64,000 nt of DNA from Carettochelys insculpta (Eukaryota > Chordata > Testudines > Carettochelyidae): the NCBI RefSeq assembly GCF_033958435.1, contig NC_134138.1, positions 186,655,298-186,719,297 on the forward strand, in the 5' to 3' direction. Made by a program: the position numbers and the translations under genes. Below are positions 23,821 through 35,101 of the stretch, in pieces; the first letter of the stretch is position 1, and every line of letters begins with the position of its first letter. Below the pieces are notes generated by a model. That model worked only from the letters and a program-made list of their open reading frames with translations. It searched no databases and was not told the origin of the DNA.

Positions 23821-24748
23821 TTTTTCAGGTCCTGTGAACAATTTTTTGCTCCTGTTTTCACCCACAAGCCTATAAAGAGATAGTTGAATATAATTTGCAG
23901 CTCTGTGTATGTGTATAAACAGAATCCAGTCAGATGGCCCAAAGCAGCATCTGTCTTGGCCTCGCTGTGCTGAAGGTGAAGATCTGTCAGAGATGCAATC
24001 TCCATATATTCCCTTAGCTAAGAATTTAAAAACTCCTATTCTGGATGCACTCCACATGCAGTACAGGAACTCCTGTCAAATGGTTATATCAGGGGACTAG
24101 GAGAACAGACTTCTTGCATTTTATTCAATGATCAATCACTTCCACTTGCTCCATCTCTCTCTTTATGCACTGGTCTGTAAAATGGGTCTTGTATGACCTT
24201 ACCTGATTTTCAGACACACTGTGAAGATAAATAATTTGTTCACATTTACTTCGGGCCCTTGTTGATTTCCGCAGCAGTGTAAAGAGGGCTTAAAATGAGG
24301 GTAAATGCAATTTGTGGCCATTTTAACTGTGGAAATAGGATTTGGGCTCAAAGTACTTTTGAGAATCTTGGCTAAAATGTATTTTATAACCCCTCAGGAT
24401 TATTGTATTATTAAGAGAAACAGGTTTAAATAGGGTGAGCACTGTTTATAAAGGGGATACAGCCATTCTTCCTAGCATGAATTCATGGCTGTTTTTTCAA
24501 AGGCAATCACACAAGCTAAAGATAACATCTCCCTCTCACTTTTTGCTTTCGCTCGGTACTTTGTATGTGCCAATTAGACAACTGGTGTACTCTGCTGAGA
24601 TGGCAGCATTCAGTTGCAGGGGAAGTGACTAAGCTTTATAAAGATTTAAGGTTTAATGTGTTTTTTTGATTCTTAGCTGACAACCGTCATAGATGTATAA
24701 AGTATTATTATACCTACAAGAGATCAACAAAATGAGCATTTTTGGATA
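23821..24748. other. No gene recognised
   Basis: A MIR-like TGGTCTGTAAAATGGG occurs near 24171. No exon is supported. Confidence 0.4.
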
Positions 24749-24756
24749 CTCTTGGC

Positions 24757-24924
24757 CAGAGTTCCCTCTAACTCTTTCCGCCCACGGATGGAAAAACTCT
24801 TGTGTGTGGATGTTCACCACTGATAGAAACACATGCTGCTGGTTGTGGGTACTCTGCTAATCAGCTGGGCGGTACCTGATTCTCTTAGGCATCTGCCCAA
24901 GCTCTGGGCTTACAGGGAACACTG
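24757..24924. mobile_element. Short hAT-type MITE with 8-bp duplication
   Basis: The ends are CAGAGTTCCCTCTAAC and the inverse, TTACAGGGAACACTG. The flanking 8 bases are CTCTTGGC (24749-24756) and CTCTTGGT (24925-24932), 7 of 8 identical, as expected for hAT insertion. 168 bp, non-coding. Confidence 0.85.
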
Positions 24925-24932
24925 CTCTTGGT

Positions 24933-25479
24933 TGATGTCACTATTGTGAAGTGATTTTTAACTGGTATATCTGAGACAAATGTTTGTTCCTTTCAAAAAT
25001 AAGAACAGAGAAGCCACCAGAGACGGAAGGTTCATTGACTTGTAAAGCGAATAGTGTGAAAATAAGCCCATCTGACAACTTTAGCAGTTGGCCAATACCC
25101 AAACGAAGAGCTGAAAGGAAAGGCCAATGGTCTGCCCTGTAGCTGTTCTTCACTTTGACAGGTTTGGAGGAATGACCCAAGGGACAAGGCTGTGAATGAA
25201 CACAAAAGTTCAGGTGGGGGCAGAAAAATCTGTCTCTTGCCAGAAACAATTATGAAATGACAGTGTTTTCTTCACAGCAAGCCTGCATAGCTGACATAAC
25301 ACAGGTGCCAGAAGTCATTGAGGAGGGCCGACTGGAAGATAGACAAGATTCAAAGACTATAAATGGAATTTTTTACTAAAATATTCTGCTGTTGTTCATC
25401 CCAGTGGGAAAGCTAGAAAAGACAAGGCCACTTGGAACCTCTATAACACTTGCATTCCCATATGTGGAGCTGTGTGTAG
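24933..25479. other. No gene recognised
   Basis: No supported exon or repeat boundary. Confidence 0.4.
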
Positions 25480-25916
25480 TACAATAATCCCCCAAGAAAC
25501 GCCAGGGTTGCGTTCCATGGCTTTGGAGGTGCGTTGGGGCTGTGGGACGGGGGGGTGGGGGTTAAGCCTGGGGTGGGTTGGGGCTGGAGGGGGAGTGGAG
25601 TTGAGCTGGGTTTGCAGTGGTTGGAGCCAGGTTTGCAGGGGGTGATGTTGGGGACAGGGCTGCCGCAGGGGTTGGGCCTGGACTGCACAGTGGTGGCTGG
25701 ACCCAGGGGCTGTGGCTGGAGTCCGCCACCCTCTCCATGGCAGCACTCAGGGGAAGAGCTGGCTGTTGCAAGCTCCTTTCCCCTTTGACAGGGGGATCTC
25801 CTCCCCCACCACACCTCTGTGGCTGCCTGGGGCTCGAGCATCTGGGGTCCCCCTCCCATCACACTAATATGAGATACGCGCATTCGATATGTGCATATCT
25901 CAAGGGTTTACTGTAT
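25480..25916. mobile_element. Tigger-like MITE
   Basis: Starts TACAATAATCCCCCAAGAAACGCCAGGG and ends ATATCTCAAGGGTTTACTGTA, inverted ends flanked by TA. The middle is a purine-rich GGGGTTGGGGCTGG tract, as in the related copy at 53583. The long proline-rich frames here are compositional. Confidence 0.6.
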
Positions 25917-26353
25917 ACGTATGAATGTGTGGGGGGGTCAGCCGTGTAACAGTGGGGTCACATACTCTGGATTAGCTTACTCTGAGACCTTACTGTACTG
26001 GCAAAGCTGGAAGTTTTTAGGCAAAATCTCCTCATGCAGACATAGCCACCAGAGGTGCGGTGCAATATTTGATCATATACTCAGTCAGAGGAACAAAAGG
26101 GAATTTCAGGACAGTTCATTGCATTGCCCTCTCAACCATGACCGGTCACCCTGCATGTCATGTTCTCTGCTGAAGTCCCTTGTCCTCGTGTCTGGTGGTC
26201 TTCCAGCTGCTACTTACTCATTCGGTGCCAGCCGTGGATCCTGGCCAATATTTCTCAACATGTCTTTATGGCCTTGGACATTAGAAGCCATAAAGGAGCA
26301 ATACAGAGTTGCATCATTTACCTGCCCAGCTATTGGCACGATGCCCTATCTAA

Positions 26354-26931
26354 GGCTTGGTCTATACCAGTGTTTCTCAATCTTTTTTGCAAAGTACCAT
26401 TTAAAAACAAAAATAACATAAGTACCTACAATTTTCAGAACCAATTTTTTTTCCACCATTGCAACACTTTTGTTTGAACAACTTAATCGTAACTGGCTGG
26501 AGGAAATTGCCTAGATACCATAAACTTGCCATAACATATGTATGATGGTGCAAAAAGGATAAATAAAATAAGTTAGAGGACCATAAAATAAGCCTAATTT
26601 TTTTATTAATAAAAAGGTTAAACACAGGGTTAATATACCCTCGAAAAGAGGTCTGGGGACCCCCAGGGGTACACATACCCTGGCTGACCAGCACTGCCCT
26701 ACACTACGCAGTTAAGTCAATTGCAGATATGCAATTCTAGCTGCGAAACAGCATATCTCCAATTGACTTACCTGGATGTCTACACAGAGGGAGGTCAACT
26801 GGAGAGTATCTCCCATTGGCCTCCCTTACTCCTCACAACATCAAGGAGTAGCGAGGTCACCTGTCAGCCCCAGATAGTTCAATTTCACATGTCTGGTAGA
26901 TCAACCCTGACCAGGTAGTGTAGACTGGGAC
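26354..26931. mobile_element. MITE with GTCTACACTAC ends, interrupted by a hAT MITE
   Basis: The outer left end GGCTTGGTCTATAC (26354-26367) continues after the insertion as ACACTACGCAGTTAAGTCAATTGC. The right end is GGTAGTGTAGACTGGGAC, inverse of the reconstructed left. Internal inverted parts AAGTCAATTG / CAATTGACTT are seen around 26714-26768. Confidence 0.65.
26368..26696. mobile_element. hAT-type MITE nested in the preceding element
   Basis: Left end CAGTGTTTCTCAATC, right end CTGGCTGACCAGCACTG (inverted, imperfect). The flanking 8-mers are GTCTATAC and CCCTACAC, 5 of 8 matching. This is acceptable for an old duplication of the host MITE's GTCTACAC motif. Confidence 0.65.
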
Positions 26932-27073
26932 TTTCTCCTTCCTCTGTAAATCACTCAGAGCTCCCTTAACTATGAAAGTTGCCAGGGGCCCCTTTTCCCC
27001 CCACCCCTTGGTTTTCTTTTACTCTGTAAATAAACATGGTGGGATTGTTTATGAACAGGCCCTACCACACAGT

Positions 27074-29181
27074 AGCTGCAGCTACACGTGCCGTCTACTT
27101 CAAAGTAGCCGCGCCAACTTTGAAATAGCGCCCGCCAAGTCTAAGGCGGCGAGACGTCGAAGTCGCTATCCTCATGAGGAGATGGGAATAGTGCCCTACT
27201 TCGATGTTGAACGTCGAAGTAGGGCACGTGTAGCCAATCCGTGTCCCGCAACATCGAAATAGCAGGGTCCGCCATGGCGGCCATCAGCTGAGGGGGTTGA
27301 GAGATGCTCTCTCCAGCCCCTGAGCGCTATGGTCACCGCGTGCAGTGGCTTCTTAACGCTCCCCACCCCCTGCCTTCCTGTGCAGGAAGCTGAGAGAGTG
27401 TGCAGGCAGCAGCACAGCCACGCAGCCTGCCTGCACGCCTCCCTGCAGCCCAGAGACTCCCCCCCCCGCTGCGATGGCTGCCCGCCAAGCGACCCCATGG
27501 CACCCCCCCCCAAGGGGAGCCAGGGCTCCCAGACAGGCAGCCAGCTGGGGAAGAGGCAGGGGGGCCCCTCCTGGACAGAGGCCGAGCTCCGGGACCTGCT
27601 GGGGCTCTGGAGCGAGGAGGAGGTGCTCCAGGTAAAGGGGAGCAAGAGGCGGAACGCGGATGTGTTTGCTTGGCTGGCCGAGGGTCTGGCTGCCCGGGGT
27701 CACCCTGCCCGCACTCCTGACCATGTCAGCAGTAAGGTGAAGGAGCTGCGGCAGGGTTACGCCTGGGCCCGGGATGTGGCCAGCCGATCTGGGGCCGCTT
27801 CCGTCACTTGCCCCTTTTACAGGGAGCTCAGGGAAATCCTGGGCCCCCGGCACACCTCCTCCCCACCGGCCACTCTTGACACCTCGGCCAACGAGCCCCA
27901 GCAGGCCCCGGAGGCGGAGTCCGCTCCGGAGGCAAGCCCCGCACCCCAGGGGCACCCCCAGGAGCCCACCCCTGGGATGCCGGAGGAGGAGGTGGAGGGG
28001 GAATCCTCCTCCAGCGATGGGGGGCTCTGGATTGCCATCCCGTCCCAGAGCTCCAGCAGGGTGTCCGCCCACAGGGTGTCCCCCGACCATGGGAGCGGAC
28101 CATCAGGTATGTACCCCCCCGGTGCACACCCCTGGGGTTGAGGGGCAGGGGCAACAGACATGACCAGGGCCCTCCACATGCCCAGATGACCATGGCCCCA
28201 AGGACAGCAGTGACATGTCCCTCAGAAGAGTGCATCAGCCCCTGCCCCCCCAGCACGACAGTGCCATGCCCCATCCCTGGGGATGGGGGGAGCGGAACCT
28301 AGGGTCCCCTGGCGGGGGGAGGGGGTGGGACACCCAGCATCATCAGCAGCATCTCCCGGGGACGGGGACGGGGAACCAGCAGCAGAGGGGTGGGGGGACA
28401 AGGGCCACGGCTCAGGGCCCACAGTAACGGCTGTCTCCAATCTTCTTCCCCGCCTGTGTTCCGCAGCTGCATCATCGGAGGGCCCAGAGAGCACCGGCGA
28501 GGTGTCAGTGGTCCCAGAGAGCCCACCAGGGCCATCAGTCCAGGCCAGCCCCTCGGCGGAGCACCAACCAGCCCCAGGGCGGGGACGACGGAAGGCCCAG
28601 CACCACCTCTGGACGGCGACAGACCCCCAGCTGCTGGCGATCCTCCAGCGGCAGCTGGAAGTCTCGGAGCAGTGCCTGCAGGTGGACGAGCGGCGCCTCC
28701 CTCTGCAGGAGTGGGCGCTGGCCTGGCACCAGGAGGCATGGGGGGCCTTTATGTGCAGGTTTGAGCGCATCACGGACTACCTGGCCCCCCCCCCCATCCC
28801 GCTCCAGCCGCCGCTCTGCCTGCCCTGCCTGCTCCACCCGCCGTCCCACCACCATCCGCCACCAAGGGGCCTTCCGCCAAGGGGGACCTGGGGCCTGCTG
28901 ACACCTGCCAGCCATATCTGCCGGTTCGCCCGGCCCCCAGCCAGCCCCGGCCAGGGCTGAGGCTGGGGCGAGGGTCACGCCCGCCAACCCCAAGTGCTGG
29001 ACATTAGGGGGTGCGGGGCCCAGGACGTGGCCCCCCCTCCCCCTTTGTACATATCCCCTTTATTTATATTGTATATAGTTTGTATTAGACCCCTGTTATT
29101 TTATGATACCTGCCCCCCCATGTAAATGTCGCTACATCGAAATAAGCTATTTCACTGTAGCATTCATGTGTAGACGTAGCC
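27074..29181 (-). mobile_element. Harbinger derivative carrying only the Myb-like gene
   Basis: The left end AGCTGCAGCTACACGTG (27074) corresponds to the inverted right end of the 758-4813 element. The right end ATGTGTAGACGTAGCC finishes at 29181. AGT at 27071-27073 is repeated at 29182-29184. The whole transposase gene is missing, while the Myb gene and both palindromic subterminal regions remain. At 2.1 kb it sits in reverse orientation to the first element. It should be non-autonomous, dependent on transposase from elsewhere. Confidence 0.92.
27329..28960 (+). CDS. Harbinger Myb/SANT-like DNA-binding protein (two exons, open)
   Basis: Probable DNA-binding partner of the Harbinger transposase, expected to bind element ends and assist nuclear import of transposase. 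Exon 1 is 27329-28106, intron 28107-28466 (GTATGT...CCGCAG), exon 2 28467-28960, giving about 423 residues. The Myb/SANT domain (about residues 81-172) shows SWTEAELRDLLGLW, ARTPDHVSSKVKELRQGY and CPFYRELREILG. An acidic, Ser/Pro-rich linker follows (EEEVEGESSSSDGG). Exon 2 adds a helical segment (ILQRQLEVSEQCLQVDE, EWALAWHQEAWGAFM) and a Pro/His-rich tail. No stop or frameshift is seen. The start is uncertain: the first roughly 55 codons are in a different frame from the 758-4813 copy, and an ATG at 27497 is an alternative. CpG-rich, like the first element. Confidence 0.85.
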
Positions 29182-29184
29182 AGT

Positions 29185-30149
29185 GAGTGCTACCTGAATA
29201 CAAACGATGAATAACTACTACTTTCCCCTCTTGTCTGTTTTGGAAGCTCTTTGGACTAGAGACCATGTGTTTTTAAAATCTGTACTGTACAGTGCCTGGC
29301 AGAATTTACTTGTATCACAGAGGTGCCTGAAGGCCCCAGTTAGGATTAGGTCCCATTTCTGGTCAATGCCATACCTATTAAAAATGAGATTCCCAGCTCC
29401 CGAAGAATTTTACAGTCTAAATTGACATGATTAGGCAAAAACTGACAACCACCACTGCACAGAGACCCTGTCACAGTTCCCTGGTGTGGTCCCTCAGTTG
29501 CACCCACTCTAGTCTCCAGGCTCTTTGTAAGCATCTACATCTCTTCCTCCTGACCAGGCGTCTTCCCAGGTTGCATACTTCCCTACCTACACTGTGATTT
29601 CCTCAGCAAGCAATACTGCCTAGAGGCCTGCATCTGTGCTCTGCTTCCTCTCCGAAGACTAGACCCAGTGCAACAGCCCTGCAGGTACAGGTTACCAAAC
29701 AGCTCTCTGCTTTCAGCAGAATAATGAACTGGAGCTGGCTGAGATTTCTGTAGTTGACTTAACCTGCATTTTTCATAAATGAGGCCTAAACCAAGGGCAG
29801 GTGTGGGGAGCAGAGGTCCCTGACTAATAGCAGAAAATGACAAATTCTGAACATGATCCCAGAAAGTGGAGGTGAGATGAGAAATAGGATCTTGTGCCCG
29901 TTAGCTCATCCTTGCAATAAGACCACTAGCTCAAGCACCAGATCTACACATCCACCCTGTCTTGTAAAGATTTTAATAAGAGACGGGTATGTTGCACTCC
30001 AGCTGCAAAAAGAAAAATGCATCATAGGCAAATAGAATTTTTCAAGACTGATTTAATCAACCAGACCCAATTCCAGGCCAGTGGTTTATACAGTTCAGCT
30101 TTGTCATTGCCTGTATACCTCACACTGTAACTGTTGCCAAATGGTCTTC
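29185..30149. other. No gene; possible old repeat
   Basis: About 29240-29430 (GAAGCTCTTTGGACTAGAGACCATG...GTACAGTGCCTGGCAGAA) resembles a widespread sauropsid repeat tail. Nothing coding is supported. Confidence 0.4.
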
Positions 30150-30157
30150 ATCTACAA

Positions 30158-32682
30158 CATTGGTTCCCAAACTGGGGGGTGCACCCCGGTGGAGGACATG
30201 AAGAAATTCCTGGAGGCGCATGAGGCAAACCAACCCCCCTTCATTCCTCCTCACCCCAAGAAAGAGTCTGCACTGGTGCTACCTCCTGTGACAATGGAGG
30301 TAGTGCGGACTTCCTGCAGCAGGGGGAGGGAAGTCTCACAGCCGTACACCAGAGCCAGCATCTCAAGCAGCACATGCACTTTTCCCTAACCCTTTTGCAA
30401 ACAGCCGGCATGTTTCCTGAAATGTCAGGTTCATCATGACATCCAGGACTTCCTTCCCCTGCTGCCTTCCTGCGTGGGGCAGAAGGCGAATAGGAGACCA
30501 GAGACCATGCCAGCTCCAACTGCTCAGGCAGCGCTCGCCCACTGTGGGGAGCAGAGTGCACACTGCCTGAGCAGCTAGAGCTGGTGCGGTCCCAAGACTC
30601 CTGCTCCCCCTACCCCTGCACACAGAAAGCAGGCAGAAGGAAGTCCCTGGTGGTGCGACAAACCCAGCTTTTCAGGAAATGTGCCAGCTGTTTGGAGAGG
30701 GGGAAGGCAATGTACCCACTTCCCGAGACCCAGACCTGGTGTGCAGCTGTAGGACCCTGAGGTATCAGCCGAGCTGTCCCTGTATCCCATCACCCAGACC
30801 CCACGAGTACCCTGATCCCTGCCTAGACACCCACAAGTACCCTGCTCAGGGCCCCACTTGCACCCTGCCCCAGCTCCCACCAGCACCTGGCCTCTGCTTT
30901 GAGGCCAGACACCCACCAGCACCCTGCTTCTGCCCCCTCCCTCCTGGCTGGACACCTACCCCCAGCTGGCTCCTGTACTCTATTTTCCTCCCAGATTCTG
31001 CACCCCACCCCTTCCCATTCACTGGCACACTGGATCCCCTGTCCTGCACACTAGAGCCCTCATTTTTGGTCCCACCTCAGAGTGTAGGGGGCCAAAATTC
31101 CACTAACCCTAGAGCCCCAGAAGAGTTAATCTGGCCTGAGGTCTTGAACCTCAGTCCTATCTACCTTCTCCCCATGGGGCTGGGGTGCTGTGGAGGGAGG
31201 TGTCTCAGTTGGAGCCACATCAGTGAGGCTTTGAGGGTTTTTGTATCTCACTTGCATGGTCCCCAACTGATTTTTCTGTGGGTCAGTAACCTGTGACACC
31301 AACAGGTTCCCCATTCCTCCTATAAATAAAGACAATGCTGAAATGTTTGTGCTGGACATATTTTATTTAAAAATGAAGCCTGGACGGTGAGCCCCCAGTT
31401 GGAGCCAAGTCCCCATCATAACACCCCTGTACCCCTGCACACACCCCAACCCTTAGCCTATCATACCCTGGAACCCCCACTATGGCATACACAGACAAGC
31501 CTTGGCTGCTAAAACCCTTCCAGATGTCCTAGGTGACTCATTGAATTTGGCCATCAAAATTGTCAATTTTGTGAAGAACAGAGCTTTAAATACAAGACTT
31601 TTGTGCAGATTTGGGAGTGGATCATAAAACTCTTTCTTTCACATGGCAGTATGATGGCTTTCCATGCTTTTGAGATTATTCATACTGAAAGATGAAGTGG
31701 AAATTTTCCTCAAGTAACAGAAGAAAGAAGACTTATATTGTGTTTATGGATCAAACATTTCAACTTTCACTGGCATACCTCGTTGATTTTTGAATCTTTG
31801 AACAACCTCAGTTTGAAGCTGCAAGGAAATAGTGCTGCAAACATTATCGCACACCATGATGCCATCAAAGCATTTACCAAAAAAGTTCAGCTTTGGAAAC
31901 GTCGAACACAAGCTCAGATGCCTAACTTTTCAGCTTTTCTGACATTTTCGTCACTCACTGAAGGTTTTCAAGAACTTCGTAAAGAGGATATGAAGAACAA
32001 AATTGTGTTTCATCTGGACTGCCTTGCTGACAAATTCATCCATTATTTTCCAGACAACTTTTCTGGCAACTCCATTCATAAATGAGTACGCAAGCCAGTC
32101 AATGCTGATGTCTATTCATTCCCAGAAGTATTGCAAGAACAAGCACTCAAAATGAAATATGATTCAAGTGCAACAGATAATTTTGAAAACTCAAGCTTGG
32201 AGGACTGTGGGATAAAATATTTCCCAAATTACTCAAAAGTTGGAGAAGTGCTATGTATTATTCTTCAATTTTTGTCAGTATACCTCCTGTGAAAGAAGCT
32301 TTTCATGTTTTAATCACATTTAAAATGAAACAAAGAAATTGACTGAATGTTAAACGATTTGTGTTGCACACTTTCATCTTTCAAACCCAGGATTTCCCAA
32401 CTCATGAGGAAAATGCAGCAGCAGCATCCTTCCCATTCAATTCATTTTGTTTCTGCTATTTCTTATGTTAGTTTTTCTTGGCATAAAAATTTATTTGTGC
32501 TTATTTTTAATTTTAAATAAACATTTTTATACCAAGTTTTTGTCTTTATTTTTAATTTCAAACTTTGAATTGAATTTTTTGTTTAAAGGTGGGGGTTGGA
32601 TGATAAGGAAGAGGTGGGGAGGTGTAAGGGTTTCTCAAAAATCCAAAAGGGGGCATGATGCCAAAAAGTTTGGGAACTACTG
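30158..32682 (+). mobile_element. hAT transposon, fossil but with both ends
   Basis: Left end CATTGGTTCCCAAACTGGGG (30158), right end AAAAGTTTGGGAACTACTG (to 32682), inverted. The flanks are ATCTACAA (30150-30157) and ATCTACAT (32683-32690), an 8-bp duplication with one mismatch. The internal transposase fossil is at 31540-32390. The GC-rich left half (30400-31300) has long frames on both strands but no recognisable domain. Confidence 0.88.
31540..32390 (+). pseudogene. hAT transposase remnant (ZBED5/SCAND3-like)
   Basis: The reading pieces resemble the C-terminal half of hAT transposases related to ZBED5-type genes. 31560-31735 encodes parts like NFVKNRALNTRLLCRFGS followed by a VFEIIHTER/DEVEIFLK-like segment. 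31738-32085 is open and encodes FESLNNLSLKLQGNSAANII and a FHLDCLADKFIHYFPD end. About 32290-32390 gives CERSFSCFNHI, the hAT dimerisation-region motif. Stops and frame changes make it inactive. Confidence 0.75.
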
Positions 32683-32747
32683 ATCTACATTACTGAAATA
32701 AAACCCTGTATCTGAGTGCAGTTTGGCGTGTTTGAAAAGGTAATTCC

Positions 32748-33130
32748 TGTCATAGATTCCTAGTGCTGGAAGAGACCTCAGGAGGTCTTCGAGTCTAGCC
32801 CCCTGCCCAAAGCAGGATCAACCCCAACTAAATAATCCTGGCCAGGACTTTGTCAAGCAGGGACTTAATAATCTCTAAGGACGGAGATTCCACCATCTCT
32901 CTGGTTAACCCATTCCAATGCTTTACCACCTTCCTAATAAACTAGTTTTTCCTAATAGCCACCCTAGCTGCCCTCTTGTGTAACTTGCGATCATTGCTCC
33001 TTCTTCTACAATTCAGCTCTACTGAGAACAGCCGCTCTCCATCCTCTTTAGAACCCCTCTTTCAGGAAGCTGAAGACGGCTATCAAATCGCCCCTCGCTC
33101 CTCTGCAAACTAAATAAGTCCAAAACTAAA
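32748..33130 (-). mobile_element. CR1 LINE 3'-end fragment
   Basis: The plus-strand text CATAGATTCCTAGTGCTGGAAGAGACC...GCAGGATCAACCCC, then CCTAATAAACTAGTTTTTCCTAATA and CTGCAAACTAAATAAGTCC, is the reverse of the CR1 3' region. It parallels 20205-20570 and 37353-37740. About 380 bp, no open frame. Confidence 0.88.
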
Positions 33131-33205
33131 GTCTTCAAAGGCTGTTTCTTAATTAACTCCCTACTCTGTTATAATTCAGAAAATTGTCTTGTGCCAGATC
33201 TCGCC

Positions 33206-33206
<1 letters not shown>

Positions 33207-33232
<26 letters not shown>
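33207..33232. repeat. (CT)n microsatellite
   Basis: Uninterrupted CT dinucleotide run. Confidence 0.9.
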
Positions 33233-33239
<7 letters not shown>

Positions 33240-34388
33240 GAGGTGCATATATGCCTTTCCAGAGCCCACTCTCTCAATCGCTGGCCTGAATGAATCCCTT
33301 CCCTTGCTTCATCATTGTCTTGGTGCCAAACATCCCCACAGATGCCAGCAGCCATACAACACAGAAGAATGGACGCTCCTGTGGTTCAGGTACCAGGCTG
33401 GGCTCAGGATTTACACGTCCTCTCTCTGCCTTGGTTTACACTTCTGCCTTCTGTGGGTGAGGAGAGAATAATGTGAGGGGGTGGCTGGGTTGTGGCGTGG
33501 TGGTTTTTTTGGAGGGGGGGTCATTCTGAGCACTGTTTGGGCATTCCACAAAAGTGGGTTTTAGTTGTAAAACAACTGATTTTTTAAGACTTGGCAATTG
33601 GTTTTGGTCTGTTTGCTCTATCAGCCCTTCAAGAGGTGAATTTTCTCCACACTGGGGTGCTCTGGTTCCTACTGCCACATTGAAGCCCATCTCCCAACCC
33701 ACTGCACTTGGCAGTGGGGGCAGATCAGGCTGCTCGGGGGGGTCTCCAGCTTCTGCTGCCATGGTGAATGGGGGCAGGGAGACCCCGGCTACAGCCCCCA
33801 CACCCAGGGGTCCCATCCATCCTCAGCAGGGTCTGGGGCAGTGGGACGGCTCTGCCTGAAGGCCATATTCTCTTCTTACTTGGCTTTGTCTCTAGAACTG
33901 AGCAAGCTGTTCAAATGGGAAGGTTAATCAACCACCATCCTGCAAGCGCAGCCCTTGTGCAGCTGTGTCAGCTCTGCACCAGCTCCCGTTCCAGCACAGC
34001 AGAGATTTCTCTGACAAGCGTGGGTTCCAGTGTGGGAAGTAATTATAGAATGAGAGAGAAGAGGAAATATCGGGGGGTAGGGGGAAAATGTAATTTTTGT
34101 GTGTTGCTGGGTATAGTGAATAGGAGGTGATGCTGTTATGACCTGGAGAGTAGCTGCTTCTACATAATCATGCTTGATTGCGTTCCTATGCTATGGAAAG
34201 GTTTGAGACTCCTGTCTGCTAATTTTCCACAGCTCAGGACTCATTTTGTTCAGGGAAACGCTTTGGTCCCACCAGAAACAGAATGGGCTGGAAAGACAAG
34301 CCAAAGTGTATATGACATGGTGATGTGTCAGTCTACACACTCTGATAGGCACAAAGTTGGTTCCCTACCAGAGTTCTTAGCTGATCAA
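33240..34388. other. No gene recognised
   Basis: Moderately GC-rich. Open frames at 33436-33859 overlap on both strands and have no domain. CAA at 34386-34388 is the target duplication of the following MITE. Confidence 0.45.
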
Positions 34389-35098
34389 GGCTACGTCTAC
34401 ACGTGCACCCAACTTCGAAATAGCTTATTTCGATGTTGCGACATCGAAATAGGCTATTTCGATGAATAACGTCTACACGTCCTCCAGGGCTGGCAATGTC
34501 GATGTTCAACTTCGACGTTGCTCAGCCCAACATCGAAATAGGCACAGCGAGGGAACGTCTACACGCCAAAGTAGCACACATCGAAATAAGGGAGCCAGGC
34601 ACAGCTGCAGACAGGGTCACGGGGCGGACTCAACAGCAAGTCGCTCCCTTAAAGGGCCCCTCCCAGACACACTTTCATTAAACAGTGCAAGATACACAGA
34701 GCCAACAACTAGTTGCAGACCCTGTATATGCAGCACGGACCCCCAGCTGCAGCAGCAGCAGCCAGAAGCCCTGGGCTAAGGGCTGCTGCCCACGGTGACC
34801 ACAGAGCCCCGCAAGGGCTGGAGAGAGAGTATCTCTCAACCCCCCAGCTGATGGCCGCCATGGAGGACCCCGCTATTTCGATGTTGCGGGACGCGGATCG
34901 TCTACACGTCCCTACTTCGATGTTGAACGTCGAAGTAGGGCGCTATTCCCATCCCCTCATGGGGTTAGCGACTTCGACGTCTCGCCGCCTAACGTCGAAG
35001 TTAACTTCGAAATAGCGCCCGACGCGTGTAGACGCGACGGGCGCTATTTCGAAGTTGGTGCCGCTACTTCGAAGTAGCGTGCACGTGTAGACGCAGCC
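34389..35098 (+). mobile_element. Harbinger MITE (ends-only derivative)
   Basis: Left end GGCTACGTCTACACGTG at 34389, right end CACGTGTAGACGCAGCC finishing at 35098, with CAA at 34386-34388 and 35099-35101. The first about 350 bp match the left region of the 758 element up to a short CAG run. The last about 300 bp match its right region from just before the Myb start. Transposase and Myb coding are removed by one internal deletion near 34765-34790. Palindromes such as CTACTTCGATGTT / AACGTCGAAGTAG and GCGCTATTTCGAAG are very well kept, suggesting it is young. Confidence 0.93.
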
Positions 35099-35101
35099 CA
35101 A

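Noticed and set aside
25413..25949. Proline-rich frames on both strands
   Set aside because: Compositional, inside a purine-rich Tigger-like MITE.
27353..28773. Minus-strand frames of 120-245 codons in the second Harbinger copy
   Set aside because: Antisense of the Myb gene. The plus-strand frame has the Myb domain and the splice sites.
30575..31296. 205-codon proline-rich frame
   Set aside because: Low-complexity CACC/CCTG-rich sequence within the hAT element; no domain or splice context.
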